DNA from: REEB95 sp035934995
GTDB lineage: Bacteria; Pseudomonadota; Alphaproteobacteria; ATCC43930; CGMCC-115725
Reading direction: 5' to 3'
Assembly (NCBI GenBank): GCA_035934995.1
Contig: DASYXI010000031.1
Coordinates: 12,986-76,985 of the forward strand
DNA length: 64,000 nt
Shown here: piece by piece, positions 8,546 to 17,340 of the stretch
How positions within the stretch are numbered: the first letter of the stretch is position 1
Layout of the letters: each line of letters starts with the position of its first letter
Notes under the pieces: model-generated
Databases searched by the model: none
What the model saw: the letters and a program-made list of their open reading frames with translations, nothing else
What the model was told of the DNA's origin: nothing
Program-made: the position numbers and the translations under genes

Positions 8546-10559
8546 CGCTGGGCCCCGCCAGCTTGAAAGCGAAGATCGGTCGGCCCGGCCCGATCCAGAT
8601 CGATTGCCGCGGGTCGGCCCATTGCAGGGTCTCGTCGGTGAACAGATTGCGGACGACGAAACGCGCGTCGTTGCTCAGCCCCAAGCGCGTCAAAGGCATG
8701 TCGATCGTCGCCACCTCGTCGCCGGCGGGATTGAGGCTGACCGCGATGAAAACGCTTTCATGCGCGTCCGCCGCCATGCGGGCATAGAACAGGATGCGCG
8801 GATTGTCCGCCGTCAGAAATTCGAGATTGAGCCCGTCGGTGAAGACGGCGTTCTCGCGCCGAATGCGGTTGAGTTCCGCAATGAAGGGTTTGATGTTGCC
8901 GGGCCGATCCCAATCCCACACCTTATATTCATATTTCTCGGAATTGGCGTATTCCTCGGAATCGGGCAGCGCGCGGTTCTCGCACAGTTCGAAGCCGTTA
9001 TAGATGCCCCAAAGTCCGCCGAGCGTAGCCGCAAGCGCCGCACGAATGCGGAACGCCGCCGCGCCGCCGGTCTGGAGAAACCGCGGCAGGATGTCGGGCG
9101 TGTTGGTGAAAAGATGAGGCCGGAAATATTCGCGCGCGTCGCCGCGCGTCAGTTCGGTGAAATAATCTGTCAGCTCGACCTTGTCGTTGCGCCAGGTGAA
9201 ATACGTATACGACTGGGTGAATCCAAGCTTGGCAAGCTGATGCATCGGCTTGGGCCGCGTGAACGCCTCGGACAGGAAGATGATTTCGGGATGCGCCGCT
9301 TGAATCTCGCGAATCAACCACTCCCAGAACGGGTACGGCTTGGTGTGCGGGTTGTCGACGCGGAAGACATGCACGCCGTGCGCGATCCAGAAGCGAACGA
9401 CGTCGCGCAGCGCGCGCCAGATGCCATGCCAATCGGCAGCGTCGAAATTGAGGTTGACGATATCCTGGTATTTCTTCGGCGGGTTCTCGGCGTAACGGAT
9501 CGAACCGTCGGCGAGGAGCTCGAACCAATCGGGATGTTGCTTGATCCACGGATGGTCGAGCGAGCATTGCACCGCGAAGTCGAGCGCGACTTCCATGCCG
9601 CGTTCGCGACAGGCGGCGACGAAGTCCTGGAAATCGGCGAGGGTGCCGAGCGCCGGGTCGATGGCGTCATGGCCGCCGGCGGCGCTGCCGATCGCATAGG
9701 GGCTGCCGGGATCGTCGTCGGATCCGCCGACCGCGTTGTTGCGGCCTTTGCGGCTGGTCTGGCCGATCGGATGAATCGGCGGCAGATAGATGGTGTCGAA
9801 ACCCATCGCCGCGATGTCGTCGAGCCGCGCGATACAATCGGCGAACGTCGCGCTCTGGCCCGGCACGGTGCCCTGCGAACGCGGAAACATCTCGTACCAC
9901 GCGGCAAAACGCGCCTCGGCGCGGTCGACGACCAGTGGCCGCGCGGGCTCGAGCCGGGTCACGCGGCGGCGCGGACCCCACTCCGCCATGGCCGTTTCGA
10001 GCGCCGGCGCGAGAAACGGATCGACGGCCGTCGCCGCATCACGCTGAGCGCTCGCAAGCGCAGTTTCGATGGTCGTCCGACCGTTGCCGTCGGCGTAGCG
10101 CACCGCCTCTGCCAGCAGCGCGACGCCTTCGGCGAATTCGTCGGTCAACGGTTGCGCCGCTTGACGCTTGGCGGCGAGCCGATCGCGCCAGCTCGCGAAA
10201 GCGTCGGTCCAGGCCTCGATGGTGTAAAGATGCCGGCCGGGTTCGGTCAGCGTGATGGCGCCGGACCAACGATCGTCGTCGACCGGCTGCATCGCCGCCA
10301 TGCGCCAGTCGACCGTGCCGGCGCGGCATAACAGCAGTGCGGCGCGCAGCCGGTCATGGCCATCGCCGAAGATGTCGGCCGACACCTGAAACTGGTCGCC
10401 GACGATGCGCTTAACAGGATAGCGGCCGTACGCGATTTGCGGCGCGACGCTTTCGATCGCGATGCAATGATTGCCGGCGACCGGTCGCAGGCGCGGCACC
10501 TGGGCCTTCGCCTCGGCCGCCGCCGGCGCGGGCGCGGTAACCGCCATCGGTCGAGACAC
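8538..10559 (-). CDS. glgE: Alpha-1,4-glucan:maltose-1-phosphate maltosyltransferase GlgE
   Basis: GH13 subfamily 3 enzyme that transfers maltosyl units from maltose-1-phosphate onto the non-reducing end of alpha-1,4-glucans. The 673-residue protein has the family's N-terminal domain, then IYLPPIHPIGQTSRKG (257-272), the nucleophile D402 in FRVDNPHTKP, and the acid/base E431 in FLSEAFTRPK. The start is GTG 10559, immediately after the otsA stop; an in-frame ATG lies at 10547. Its position between otsA and treS-maltokinase fits the trehalose to maltose to maltose-1-P to glucan pathway. Confidence 0.95.
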   Translation of the reverse strand: MSRPMAVTAPAPAAAEAKAQVPRLRPVAGNHCIAIESVAPQIAYGRYPVKRIVGDQFQVSADIFGDGHDRLRAALLLCRAGTVDWRMAAMQPVDDDRWSGAITLTEPGRHLYTIEAWTDAFASWRDRLAAKRQAAQPLTDEFAEGVALLAEAVRYADGNGRTTIETALASAQRDAATAVDPFLAPALETAMAEWGPRRRVTRLEPARPLVVDRAEARFAAWYEMFPRSQGTVPGQSATFADCIARLDDIAAMGFDTIYLPPIHPIGQTSRKGRNNAVGGSDDDPGSPYAIGSAAGGHDAIDPALGTLADFQDFVAACRERGMEVALDFAVQCSLDHPWIKQHPDWFELLADGSIRYAENPPKKYQDIVNLNFDAADWHGIWRALRDVVRFWIAHGVHVFRVDNPHTKPYPFWEWLIREIQAAHPEIIFLSEAFTRPKPMHQLAKLGFTQSYTYFTWRNDKVELTDYFTELTRGDAREYFRPHLFTNTPDILPRFLQTGGAAAFRIRAALAATLGGLWGIYNGFELCENRALPDSEEYANSEKYEYKVWDWDRPGNIKPFIAELNRIRRENAVFTDGLNLEFLTADNPRILFYARMAADAHESVFIAVSLNPAGDEVATIDMPLTRLGLSNDARFVVRNLFTDETLQWADPRQSIWIGPGRPIFAFKLAGPSDA

Positions 10560-11972
10560 TCAGGCGACGCTGCGTGACGCCACCGGCAGCGACGTCACCG
10601 CCGACTCGCGCAGCGAGTCGAGGAAGCCTTCGTACCAGCGATTGATATTGCCTCCGCGCAATGTCGTTACCATCGCGCTCCAACGCTCAATGCGCTCCGC
10701 GCGTTCCATATAGAGGGCGCGGTAAAGCGCTTGCGCCAGTTCGCCGATGTCGTACGGATTGACGACCAAGGCCGCGTTGAGCTCTTTCGCGGCGCCGGCG
10801 AATTTCGACAGCACAAGAACCCCCGGATCCTCGGGGTCCTGCGACGCGACATATTCCTTGGCGACGAGGTTCATGCCGTCACGCAGCGGCGTCACGCAGC
10901 CGACCTTGCTGACGCGATAGAGCGCCGCAAGCTGATCGGGTGGAAAGCTTTCGTTGATGTAGCGCAAGACCATCCAGTCGACGTCGCCGTAACGCGCACT
11001 GATTTCGCCGGCATGGCTCGCCAACTCGGCGCGGACGCGACGATAACTGTCGACCGCCGAACGGGTCGGCGGCGTGATCTGGAGGAACGAGACGCGCTTG
11101 CGTTCGTCCGGATAGATCGTGAGGAACCGTTCGTAGGCGGCGAAGCGCTGGGGCAGGCCCTTGCTGTAATCGAGCCGATCGACGCCGATCACCATCTTGC
11201 CGTGATGCAGGCCGCGCTTGATCCGGTTGATCTTGCCGCCGTTGATATTCGCGCGCGCCGCGTCGGCGAAGAAGTCGACGTTGATGCCGACCGGAAAGAC
11301 GCCCAGCCGGACGCGACGCTCCTCGAATTGCAGCTCGGTCTGGCCGACCATGGTGGCCGACAGTTTCGTGGTCGCGTAGTCGCGGAACCGCAGCAGATCC
11401 TCATCGGTCTGGAAGCCGATGAGATCGTACGCCGACAGCGCCTTGAGCACCGTGCGGTGCTCCGGCAGGCAGATCAGAACCGACTTGGTCGGAAACGGCG
11501 TATGCAGGAAGAAGCCGATCGGGCCGGCGAAGCCGCGCTGGCGAAGAAACTCGCCCAGCATGAAATAGTGATAGTCGTGGACCCAGACGACCGAATCCGG
11601 TCGTACGCGGTCGGCCACGACGTTGGCCATGATCCGGTTGATCGCGTGGTAAGACGCGACGAATTCTGGCTCATAGCGCAGCAGGTCGGCGCGATAATGC
11701 AGGATTGGCCACAGCGCGGCGTTCGCCATGCCGTTGTAGAACCGCCGGTAATCCGTAACCGGCAGATCTACGGTCGTCAGGGTGCCGGCTCCAAGCCGTT
11801 TCGAATGAGTCGGCACGCGCACGTCTTCCGCCGGCGCGAACTTGCCGCTCGCGCCGATCCAAGTCGCGCCGGACGTCTTCACCGCCGACAACAGCACCGC
11901 CGCGAGGCCGCCCGAAACGGCGCCCGTTCGAGACGGTTCCGCGACGCGGTTAGAAACCAGAATGGTGTCCAT
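10560..11972 (-). CDS. otsA: Alpha,alpha-trehalose-phosphate synthase OtsA
   Basis: GT20 glycosyltransferase forming trehalose-6-phosphate from a nucleotide-activated glucose and glucose-6-phosphate. The 470 residues include the N-terminal SNRV...GGL loop (7-23), WVHDYHYF (130-137), FFLHTPFPTK (154-163) and DRLDYSKGLPQR (265-276), all substrate-binding signatures of OtsA. It is the first gene of the leftward operon. An AAGGGG ribosome-binding site sits about 9 bases before the ATG, and an EcfG-like promoter lies about 60 bases further upstream. No otsB phosphatase is present in the window, so trehalose-6-P must be dephosphorylated by a product encoded elsewhere. Confidence 0.95.
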   Translation of the reverse strand: MDTILVSNRVAEPSRTGAVSGGLAAVLLSAVKTSGATWIGASGKFAPAEDVRVPTHSKRLGAGTLTTVDLPVTDYRRFYNGMANAALWPILHYRADLLRYEPEFVASYHAINRIMANVVADRVRPDSVVWVHDYHYFMLGEFLRQRGFAGPIGFFLHTPFPTKSVLICLPEHRTVLKALSAYDLIGFQTDEDLLRFRDYATTKLSATMVGQTELQFEERRVRLGVFPVGINVDFFADAARANINGGKINRIKRGLHHGKMVIGVDRLDYSKGLPQRFAAYERFLTIYPDERKRVSFLQITPPTRSAVDSYRRVRAELASHAGEISARYGDVDWMVLRYINESFPPDQLAALYRVSKVGCVTPLRDGMNLVAKEYVASQDPEDPGVLVLSKFAGAAKELNAALVVNPYDIGELAQALYRALYMERAERIERWSAMVTTLRGGNINRWYEGFLDSLRESAVTSLPVASRSVA

Positions 11973-12032
11973 CGCTAAAGACCCCTTCGTTTCAGTTTGT
12001 TCTGCCGGGGCGGATGCAGGCGTATGACTAGA

Positions 12033-12057
12033 AACGTCAGAATGCGTTAATCGTTCC
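12033..12057 (-). promoter_or_regulatory. Candidate EcfG (general stress sigma factor) promoter of the trehalose/glycogen operon
   Basis: Read on the reverse strand, GGAAC (12057-12053), a 16-base spacer and CGTT (12036-12033) match the published alphaproteobacterial EcfG consensus GGAAC-N16/17-CGTT. The -10 end lies 61 bases upstream of the otsA ATG at 11972, a plausible leader length. A 9-bp inverted repeat (12083-12091 / 12103-12111, CCTTTGCGC arms) lies just upstream of the -35 and has no assigned role. Trehalose genes are classic EcfG targets in this class. The motif match is seen; sigma factor use is inferred. Confidence 0.6.
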
Positions 12058-12211
12058 GACGCCTGTCACGGAAATAACCCACCCTTTGCGCCGAGGGAAT
12101 TCGCGCAAAGGCCTTACGCGCAGCCGATATCAAGGTGGGAATTAAATATGGCGAAAGTGAGATTACGGCGCAGCCATATTTGGCGTTCTGTCGGCGCAAA
12201 TTGCGCCCGTG

Positions 12212-12775
12212 TCAGCGTCGTCCGACGTCGATGGAAGAGGCTGCGGCGGATTGCGTCTCTTGACGAACGATTTCGATATAAACGGGCGCCGTGCCGTGCC
12301 TTTTCATGCCGAGCGCTGCCGCGCCTTTCGGCGTCAGGTCGACAACCCGTCCGTATATGTACGGTCCGCGGTCATTGATCCGCACGACAACGGAGCGGCC
12401 GTTCCACAGATTGGTGACCCGGATGTGCGTGTTGAACGGCAGGATCCGCGACGCCGCGGTCAAATCGTCGGCGCGGAAGGCTTCGCCGCTGGCGGTGCGA
12501 ACGCCTGCGTACCACGAGGCAAAGCCCATGCGGAGTCTGCCGCTGTCACGGCACAGCAACGGCCCCGCGAGGCGCTCGTACATGCGGCGCGCGACGACCT
12601 TCGGCGGTAACGGCGGTTGCGTCTGCTGTGTAACACCGGCCTCGGCCGGTGCCACGGTGGCGGCGCCGGCGGGCGGTGCCGCGAGACAGCTGACCGCAAG
12701 CGCAATGACCAAACAACCGGCTATTCGGTGTACAGTCTTGGGACCCCCCACTGTGATCCGAGAGATTGGGCTCAA
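12212..12775 (-). CDS. Septal ring lytic transglycosylase RlpA family protein
   Basis: Exported double-psi beta-barrel protein of the RlpA family, which includes lytic transglycosylases acting on denuded peptidoglycan strands at the septum. An N-terminal hydrophobic signal (IAGCLVIALAVSCLAAP, residues 18-34) precedes a linker and the DPBB domain. That domain contains FASWYAGVRTASGEAF, the 'LPFNTHIRVTNL' strand and the conserved VRINDRGPY active-site segment with its Asp, followed by VDLTPKGAAALG. There is no SPOR domain, so this is the short form of the family (187 aa). The neighbouring gene also encodes an envelope protein. Enzymatic activity of short RlpA proteins is variable, so only the family is firm. 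Confidence 0.87.
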   Translation of the reverse strand: MSPISRITVGGPKTVHRIAGCLVIALAVSCLAAPPAGAATVAPAEAGVTQQTQPPLPPKVVARRMYERLAGPLLCRDSGRLRMGFASWYAGVRTASGEAFRADDLTAASRILPFNTHIRVTNLWNGRSVVVRINDRGPYIYGRVVDLTPKGAAALGMKRHGTAPVYIEIVRQETQSAAASSIDVGRR

Positions 12776-12796
12776 ACAGGCGACGTCGCACCGGGT

Positions 12797-14185
12797 TTAT
12801 AGCATGGACTGCCAAAGCCGGGCGAGCAGTTCGCGGATACGTTCTGAAAACGGTCGATCCGACCAAGTCGTTGCATCGATTGCGCGCGACTTGGTTTCGT
12901 CGGCCTGAAACTCGGCCTCGAGTTGGCCGGCCGTCGCGCGGCCGAGGACGATGACATCGACCTCGTCGTTGAAGAGCACGCTGCGGTGATCGAAATTCGA
13001 CGAGCCGATCACCGACCATACGCCGTCGATCACCGCCGTCTTCGAATGCAGGACTTCGTTCTGTATTTCATAGATTTTAACGCCGGCTTCCATCAGATCG
13101 TCGTAATGCGAGCGCCCGACATCGAAGGCGGACGGCGAATCGCTTTGGCTCGGCAACATCAGTCGCACATCGACGCCGCGCCGGGCCGCATCTTCGAGGT
13201 CGTCGACCTCGTCGTCGGTCGGAACGAAATAGGCGGTGGTCAGCCAGATTCGCTGTTCGGCATTGGTGATCGCCGAAAGAATTGTCGCGTAATACGCGGG
13301 CACCGGTTGGCTGGGGGTGCTGCCGAGCACGTGTAGAACTTCGTCGCCTTCGCGCCGGAGCGGCGGGAAGAAACTCGATTGGTCAAGCGGCGGGCCGCCC
13401 TGATCTGTCCAGTGCTGGACGAAAAGTTTCTGCAATGCGGCGACAGCCGGGCCCTGAATCTCAAGGTCGGTATCGTGCCAGAAAAGGGTGGTATTGCCGC
13501 CAGAACCGACGAATTCGGTGTGGGGATGCGCCTGATATCCTGTGTACAGGTTCACGCCGCCGATAAAGGCCGTTGTGCCATCGACGACCAAGAGCTTGCG
13601 ATGGTCGCGGTCGTTCGGAAGATAGGCGCCACGGGCCTTGAGCGGATCGATCGGATTGTATTCGAGGACCAGGCAGCCGGCGCCGCGCAGCGCATTGAGG
13701 AATGCCGGCGGCGTGTCCATCGAACCGAAGCTGTCATAGAGGACGTTGACGGCAACGCCTTGCGCCCGTTTCGCGACGAGGAGGGCGCCGAGATGCTCGC
13801 CGCCGCTTTCGACATCCTCGAACGTATAGAATTCCAGATTGATGCTGGCCTGCGCGCCGCGGATGGCATCGAACATCGCCGCAAAGGTCTGCCCACCGTC
13901 ATGCAGGATCGTGGTGCGATTGCCGGCGATCAGCGGCACGCCGGTTACTGCCTGCTCGATCGCGAGATGACGGTCGAGAATGTCGCTGTTGGGCGACTGG
14001 CGTTTCAGCGCATCGAGGATTTCGCGGCTGCGCGTCGCACTAAGCGGTCCGTGCGCGCCAATGAGGGGCTGCGATCCCGGTGATGTGGCCGCAACGTCGT
14101 TGACGTTGGGCACCGCGCAGGCATCGAGCACGAACGTGAGCGCGGCGAGCAGCACGACCAAGCATGGAAGCCGTCGTGCGCGCAC
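12797..14185 (-). CDS. Phospholipase D-like / cardiolipin synthase-like lipoprotein
   Basis: The 462-residue protein has two HKD phosphodiesterase motifs, DHRKLLVVDG...GGVN around residue 195 and LHSKTAVIDG...GSSN around residue 385, as in cardiolipin synthases and PLD-family phosphatidyltransferases. The N-terminus MRARRLPCLVVLLAALTF followed by VLDAC looks like a lipoprotein signal, which would place the catalytic domain in the periplasm. ClsA/ClsB lack such a signal, although lipobox-bearing 'ClsC-like' PLD proteins are known. The N-terminal region differs from ClsA because two transmembrane helices are missing. It likely remodels phospholipids, but the substrate is unknown. Confidence 0.85.
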   Translation of the reverse strand: MRARRLPCLVVLLAALTFVLDACAVPNVNDVAATSPGSQPLIGAHGPLSATRSREILDALKRQSPNSDILDRHLAIEQAVTGVPLIAGNRTTILHDGGQTFAAMFDAIRGAQASINLEFYTFEDVESGGEHLGALLVAKRAQGVAVNVLYDSFGSMDTPPAFLNALRGAGCLVLEYNPIDPLKARGAYLPNDRDHRKLLVVDGTTAFIGGVNLYTGYQAHPHTEFVGSGGNTTLFWHDTDLEIQGPAVAALQKLFVQHWTDQGGPPLDQSSFFPPLRREGDEVLHVLGSTPSQPVPAYYATILSAITNAEQRIWLTTAYFVPTDDEVDDLEDAARRGVDVRLMLPSQSDSPSAFDVGRSHYDDLMEAGVKIYEIQNEVLHSKTAVIDGVWSVIGSSNFDHRSVLFNDEVDVIVLGRATAGQLEAEFQADETKSRAIDATTWSDRPFSERIRELLARLWQSML

Positions 14186-14203
14186 GCCGCGCCACGCTGT
14201 CGG

Positions 14204-14827
14204 TTACTCGGCGGCCGTGCGCTGAGCGCGCGCCCGCGCCAAGTTCTCCGCGGCGAAGTCCCAATTCACCAGATGGTCGATGAAGGCATCGATGAAATCC
14301 GGCCGCCGGTTCTGGTAGTCGAGATAATAGGCATGCTCCCAGACGTCGTAAGTCAAAAGCGGTTTGCTGTCTTGCGCCAGCGGGTTGACCGCGTTCGCGG
14401 TCTTCGTGACCTTGACCTTTCCGCCCTCGAAAACCAGCCAGGCCCAGCCGCTGCCGAATTGCGTCGCGCCTGCGGTCTTAAAGGCCTCGCGGAACTTGTC
14501 ATAGGCGCCGAACGATTCATCGATCGCGCGCGCAAGGTCGCCGGTCGGACGGCCGCCGCCCTTGGGACGCATCGACTTCCAGAAGAAGTTGTGATTCCAG
14601 ATCTGGGCGACGTTGTTGAACACGCCCGCCTTGGAATCATCCTTCGCCGTGGCCTGGATCACCTCTTCGAGAGATTTACCCGCCAGCGGCGTGTCCTGAA
14701 CCATCTTGTTGGCGTTGTCGACATAGGCCTTGTGATGCTTGCCGTGATGAAACTCGAGCGTGCGCGCCGACATATGCGGCTCGAGCGCGTTCATCGGATA
14801 GGGCAAAGGAGGAAGTTCAAATGCCAT
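14204..14827 (-). CDS. sodB: Superoxide dismutase [Fe] SodB
   Basis: Cytoplasmic Fe (or cambialistic) superoxide dismutase of 207 residues. It has the expected metal ligands: His in LEFHHGKHHKAYVDN, His in IWNHNFFW, and the Asp/His pair in YDVWEHAYYLDYQN. The Fe-type signature is supported by the 'A-TQFGSGWAWL' stretch. The reading frame ends 18 bases before the phospholipase D-like gene on the same strand, and an upstream region of about 200 bases separates it from a divergent di-iron protein gene. A short GTGCA...TGCAC dyad lies at 14865-14882 in that region, but I cannot assign a regulator to it. Confidence 0.95.
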   Translation of the reverse strand: MAFELPPLPYPMNALEPHMSARTLEFHHGKHHKAYVDNANKMVQDTPLAGKSLEEVIQATAKDDSKAGVFNNVAQIWNHNFFWKSMRPKGGGRPTGDLARAIDESFGAYDKFREAFKTAGATQFGSGWAWLVFEGGKVKVTKTANAVNPLAQDSKPLLTYDVWEHAYYLDYQNRRPDFIDAFIDHLVNWDFAAENLARARAQRTAAE

Positions 14828-15023
14828 TTCAGCCTCGCACTTGTCAGAGTTTGGTCATACCGCGGTGCATACGGTTGTGCACACGGCGGGGCGGGGGCAC
14901 GCATAGCTGCGGTGCAGGGCCCGCCACTTTTCATTTTCACCATAACACGCATATAGTCGGGTGACACCTGGGGAGTATGGAGTATCGGGGAGGGAACCCT
15001 TCAGACAGAGGGAGAGCTCACTG

Positions 15024-15860
15024 ATGGTTAGCCGTGCCGCCGGTGGCAAAATTGAGCTGCCGTGGTCTATGGACGCGATCCGCTACGGCGATGTCGTACG
15101 CGACGCCGTTGAAGACGATACGTTGTTGTTTCAGATCGTCGCATCGGCCTCCTTCATCGAGATCACTTCGGACCTCTATACCGAGAATTTGGTCGAGTAT
15201 TTCCGCGACGATCCGGAGCTGGTCGATTGGCTCGCCCATCATTGGGAGCCCGAAGAGCTGCAACACGGCGCGGCGCTCAAGCATTATGTCGAGGTCGCCT
15301 GGCCTGACTTCGATTGGCGCCGCGCTTACACGGGGTTTTTCGCCGAATACTCGCGTTGCTGCTTGCTTGAAAACCTGGCGCCGACGCGCGCGCTCGAAAT
15401 GGTGGCGCGCTGCGTCGTCGAAACCGGTACCGCCAGCTTCTACCGCATGCTGGCGGAAGTTGCGCCCGAGCCGGTCTTGCGGCAGATCGTCGGCAACATC
15501 GCCGCCGACGAGGTACGCCACTACAAGAATTTCTTCTATTTTTTCCGCCGCTATCGCGCAACCGAGCATCCCGGCCGCGCCGCCGTGCTGAAGACGCTGT
15601 GGGATCGCGCGCAGGAAGTCGATGCCGAGGACGCTTATATCGCCTTCAAGCACGTCTTTTGCGTCAGCAATCCCGGTGCCGAATTCGAGTCGGCCGAATA
15701 CGAGGTCTTCCGCAACGGAATCCGCCGGCTTGGCCGCGAACATTTTCCCTATGGCATGGCGATGAAGATGTTCCTGAAGCCGCTTGATTTGGCGCCCGTG
15801 ATCGGACGGGTCGTGCTGCCGTCGGCGACGGCCGCGTCGCGGTTTCTGATGCTCCGCTGA
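15024..15860 (+). CDS. Ferritin-like di-iron protein (acyl-ACP desaturase/ferritin superfamily)
   Basis: A 278-residue, mostly helical protein with paired iron-ligand motifs: EPEELQHG (E-x2-H type) in the first half and ADEVRHYKNF in the second, spaced as in ferritin-like four-helix bundles. No signal peptide or membrane helix is seen. I chose the ATG at 15024 because AGGGAGAG lies 6 bases upstream; an earlier in-frame ATG (14961) has no such site. The substrate is unknown. It neighbours a VOC-fold protein and a class II aldolase, which hints at an oxidative catabolic step, but that is only context. Confidence 0.75.
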   Translation: MVSRAAGGKIELPWSMDAIRYGDVVRDAVEDDTLLFQIVASASFIEITSDLYTENLVEYFRDDPELVDWLAHHWEPEELQHGAALKHYVEVAWPDFDWRRAYTGFFAEYSRCCLLENLAPTRALEMVARCVVETGTASFYRMLAEVAPEPVLRQIVGNIAADEVRHYKNFFYFFRRYRATEHPGRAAVLKTLWDRAQEVDAEDAYIAFKHVFCVSNPGAEFESAEYEVFRNGIRRLGREHFPYGMAMKMFLKPLDLAPVIGRVVLPSATAASRFLMLR

Positions 15861-15944
15861 GGGTTGTCCGGACGGCCCCGCCGACTGTAGAATCCGCCGA
15901 AACGGGCCGAAAAAAGGCCGGAACTGCCGGGACGGAGGAACGCG

Positions 15945-16457
15945 ATGCCTACCGAGGTTGCTGCGCCCATTAAGACCGAGCCAGCGCTCAAACTCAAATT
16001 CCTGTCGCACGGCACGCTCGAGTCGACCGATCTCGATTTCTCGCGTCGCTTCTACGAAGAATTCCTCGGCCTCGACGTCGTCCGCACCAGCCCGATCTCG
16101 CTCATGATCCGTCTCGGTGGGGAGAACACCATCGCCGTCGTCAAATGCAAGACCAAGCAACCGATGAATCTGCTGGCGCACAACGGCCTCGATGTCGAGA
16201 CCCAGGAAGAGGTCGACGCCGCCTATAAGACCGTGGTCGAGCAGGCCGACCGATGGAAGCTCAAAAAAATCTCTAAGCCGCTGCTTCAGCACGGCACCTA
16301 CAGTTTCTATTTCTGGGACTGCGATGACAATTGCTGGGAGATTTTGACCAATCCGAAGGGCGGCTATTCGTGGCTCTTCGGTCTCGGCGATCTCGAAGGC
16401 AAGGGTCACCAGGACAAAAGCTTCGCACGGCCGGGCGTCAAGACGCCGTCGACGTAA
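15945..16457 (+). CDS. VOC-family (glyoxalase/extradiol dioxygenase-like) protein
   Basis: A 170-residue single-polypeptide vicinal-oxygen-chelate protein. The segments FLSHGTLESTDLDFSRRFYE and HGTYSFYFWDCDDNCWEIL are the two beta-alpha-beta-beta-beta halves, with candidate metal ligands His (first strand of repeat 1), and Asp/Glu in the 'FWDCDDNCWEI' end of repeat 2. It has a GGAGG-type ribosome-binding site (gacggaggaacgcg) before its ATG. It lies 84 bases downstream of the ferritin-like gene, probably in the same transcript. VOC proteins range from glyoxalases to dioxygenases, so no substrate is proposed. Confidence 0.78.
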   Translation: MPTEVAAPIKTEPALKLKFLSHGTLESTDLDFSRRFYEEFLGLDVVRTSPISLMIRLGGENTIAVVKCKTKQPMNLLAHNGLDVETQEEVDAAYKTVVEQADRWKLKKISKPLLQHGTYSFYFWDCDDNCWEILTNPKGGYSWLFGLGDLEGKGHQDKSFARPGVKTPST

Positions 16458-16463
16458 CCTGGC

Positions 16464-17201
16464 CTATCCGCGGCGCTTGAACGCGACGCCGGCGCGGTTG
16501 CACCAGCCTTCCCACGCGCGATCGAATCCTTCCGACGGTTTGCCCTTCGCTTGACGCACCGTGATCTTGTCGATTTCGCCCGGCGACAGGAAGTTGATGG
16601 GCTTACCGAAGCGCAGCGCATCGCGTTGCAGGTGCGCGTTGACTTCGAGATAGATCGCGATATAGACGGCTTCGCGCAACGAGCGGCCAGCGACGACCGA
16701 GCCATGACCACGCATCAACCCGCAGGTGCCGGCGCCGACAACGCGCGCCAGATCGCGACCCTGCGCCATGTCGGAAACCAGCATGTCCGTGTCGCCGAAG
16801 CGCTCGCGCGGCTCCCAGATCGGTACCCGTGCGCCGATGGTCGCTGCCATATGCAGCACCGGCCGCAAGGCCTCGCCGACGATGCCAAAAGGGATCACCG
16901 ACGGGCTGTGACTGTGCACGACGGCGTTGATCTCCGGCCGCGCCTCGTAAAGCGCGCCGTGGATGAAGCGTTCGTTGTAGGGCCGCCGGCCACGCGCGTC
17001 GGTCGCTTCGCCATCGAGCGTGAATTCCATGATGTCGGCGACTTCGATGCATTCGGGCGGTCGCGCGCGCGACAGCAGATAGCGTTGCGGATCGGCGGGA
17101 TGTCGCGCGCTGACGTGGCCAAAGCCGTCGACCACGCCCTGCGCCGCAAGGATGCGGTTGGCGGCGACCAGATCCTCGATCACGTCGTCCAAGGCGGTCA
17201 C
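16464..17201 (-). CDS. Class II aldolase/adducin family protein (copy 1)
   Basis: Class II aldolase/adducin fold, a zinc-dependent aldol-cleavage or decarboxylation scaffold. Visible family features are GFGHVSARHP near the N-terminus, a VVHSHSPSVIPF zinc-ligand segment, and LMRGHGSVVAGRSL with the third His. The protein is 245 residues from the GTG at 17201, chosen because GGGAG sits 5 bases upstream and homologues begin near this point; ATG 17231 and 17228 are alternatives. It is convergent with the VOC gene and divergent from an ACMSD-like amidohydrolase. A paralogue lies at 18363-19124, on the far side of that amidohydrolase. In this family some members are dihydroxyphthalate decarboxylases or fuculose-phosphate aldolases; the substrate is not identified. 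Confidence 0.85.
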   Translation of the reverse strand: MTALDDVIEDLVAANRILAAQGVVDGFGHVSARHPADPQRYLLSRARPPECIEVADIMEFTLDGEATDARGRRPYNERFIHGALYEARPEINAVVHSHSPSVIPFGIVGEALRPVLHMAATIGARVPIWEPRERFGDTDMLVSDMAQGRDLARVVGAGTCGLMRGHGSVVAGRSLREAVYIAIYLEVNAHLQRDALRFGKPINFLSPGEIDKITVRQAKGKPSEGFDRAWEGWCNRAGVAFKRRG

Positions 17202-17340
17202 GATCGCTCCCGTCGATGGGCGACCCATCATGGGCAAAGTGGGCGCGAAGTCAATTTGCGCCGGGCCGGCGGCGAATGACTATGGACAAGCTTGCGCCGC
17301 CGCCGGAATAGTAGCGCGCAAGGGGAGGCGCCTGCTCGCG

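Noticed and set aside
14865..14882. A Fur or Irr box between sodB and the ferritin-like gene.
   Set aside because: Only a 5-base GTGCA/TGCAC dyad was seen, which does not match the Fur or ICE consensus well enough.
15018..16409. A long reverse-strand open frame of 463 codons across the ferritin-like and VOC genes.
   Set aside because: It is antisense to two well-supported genes, has no recognisable domains, and long antisense frames are expected in GC-rich DNA.
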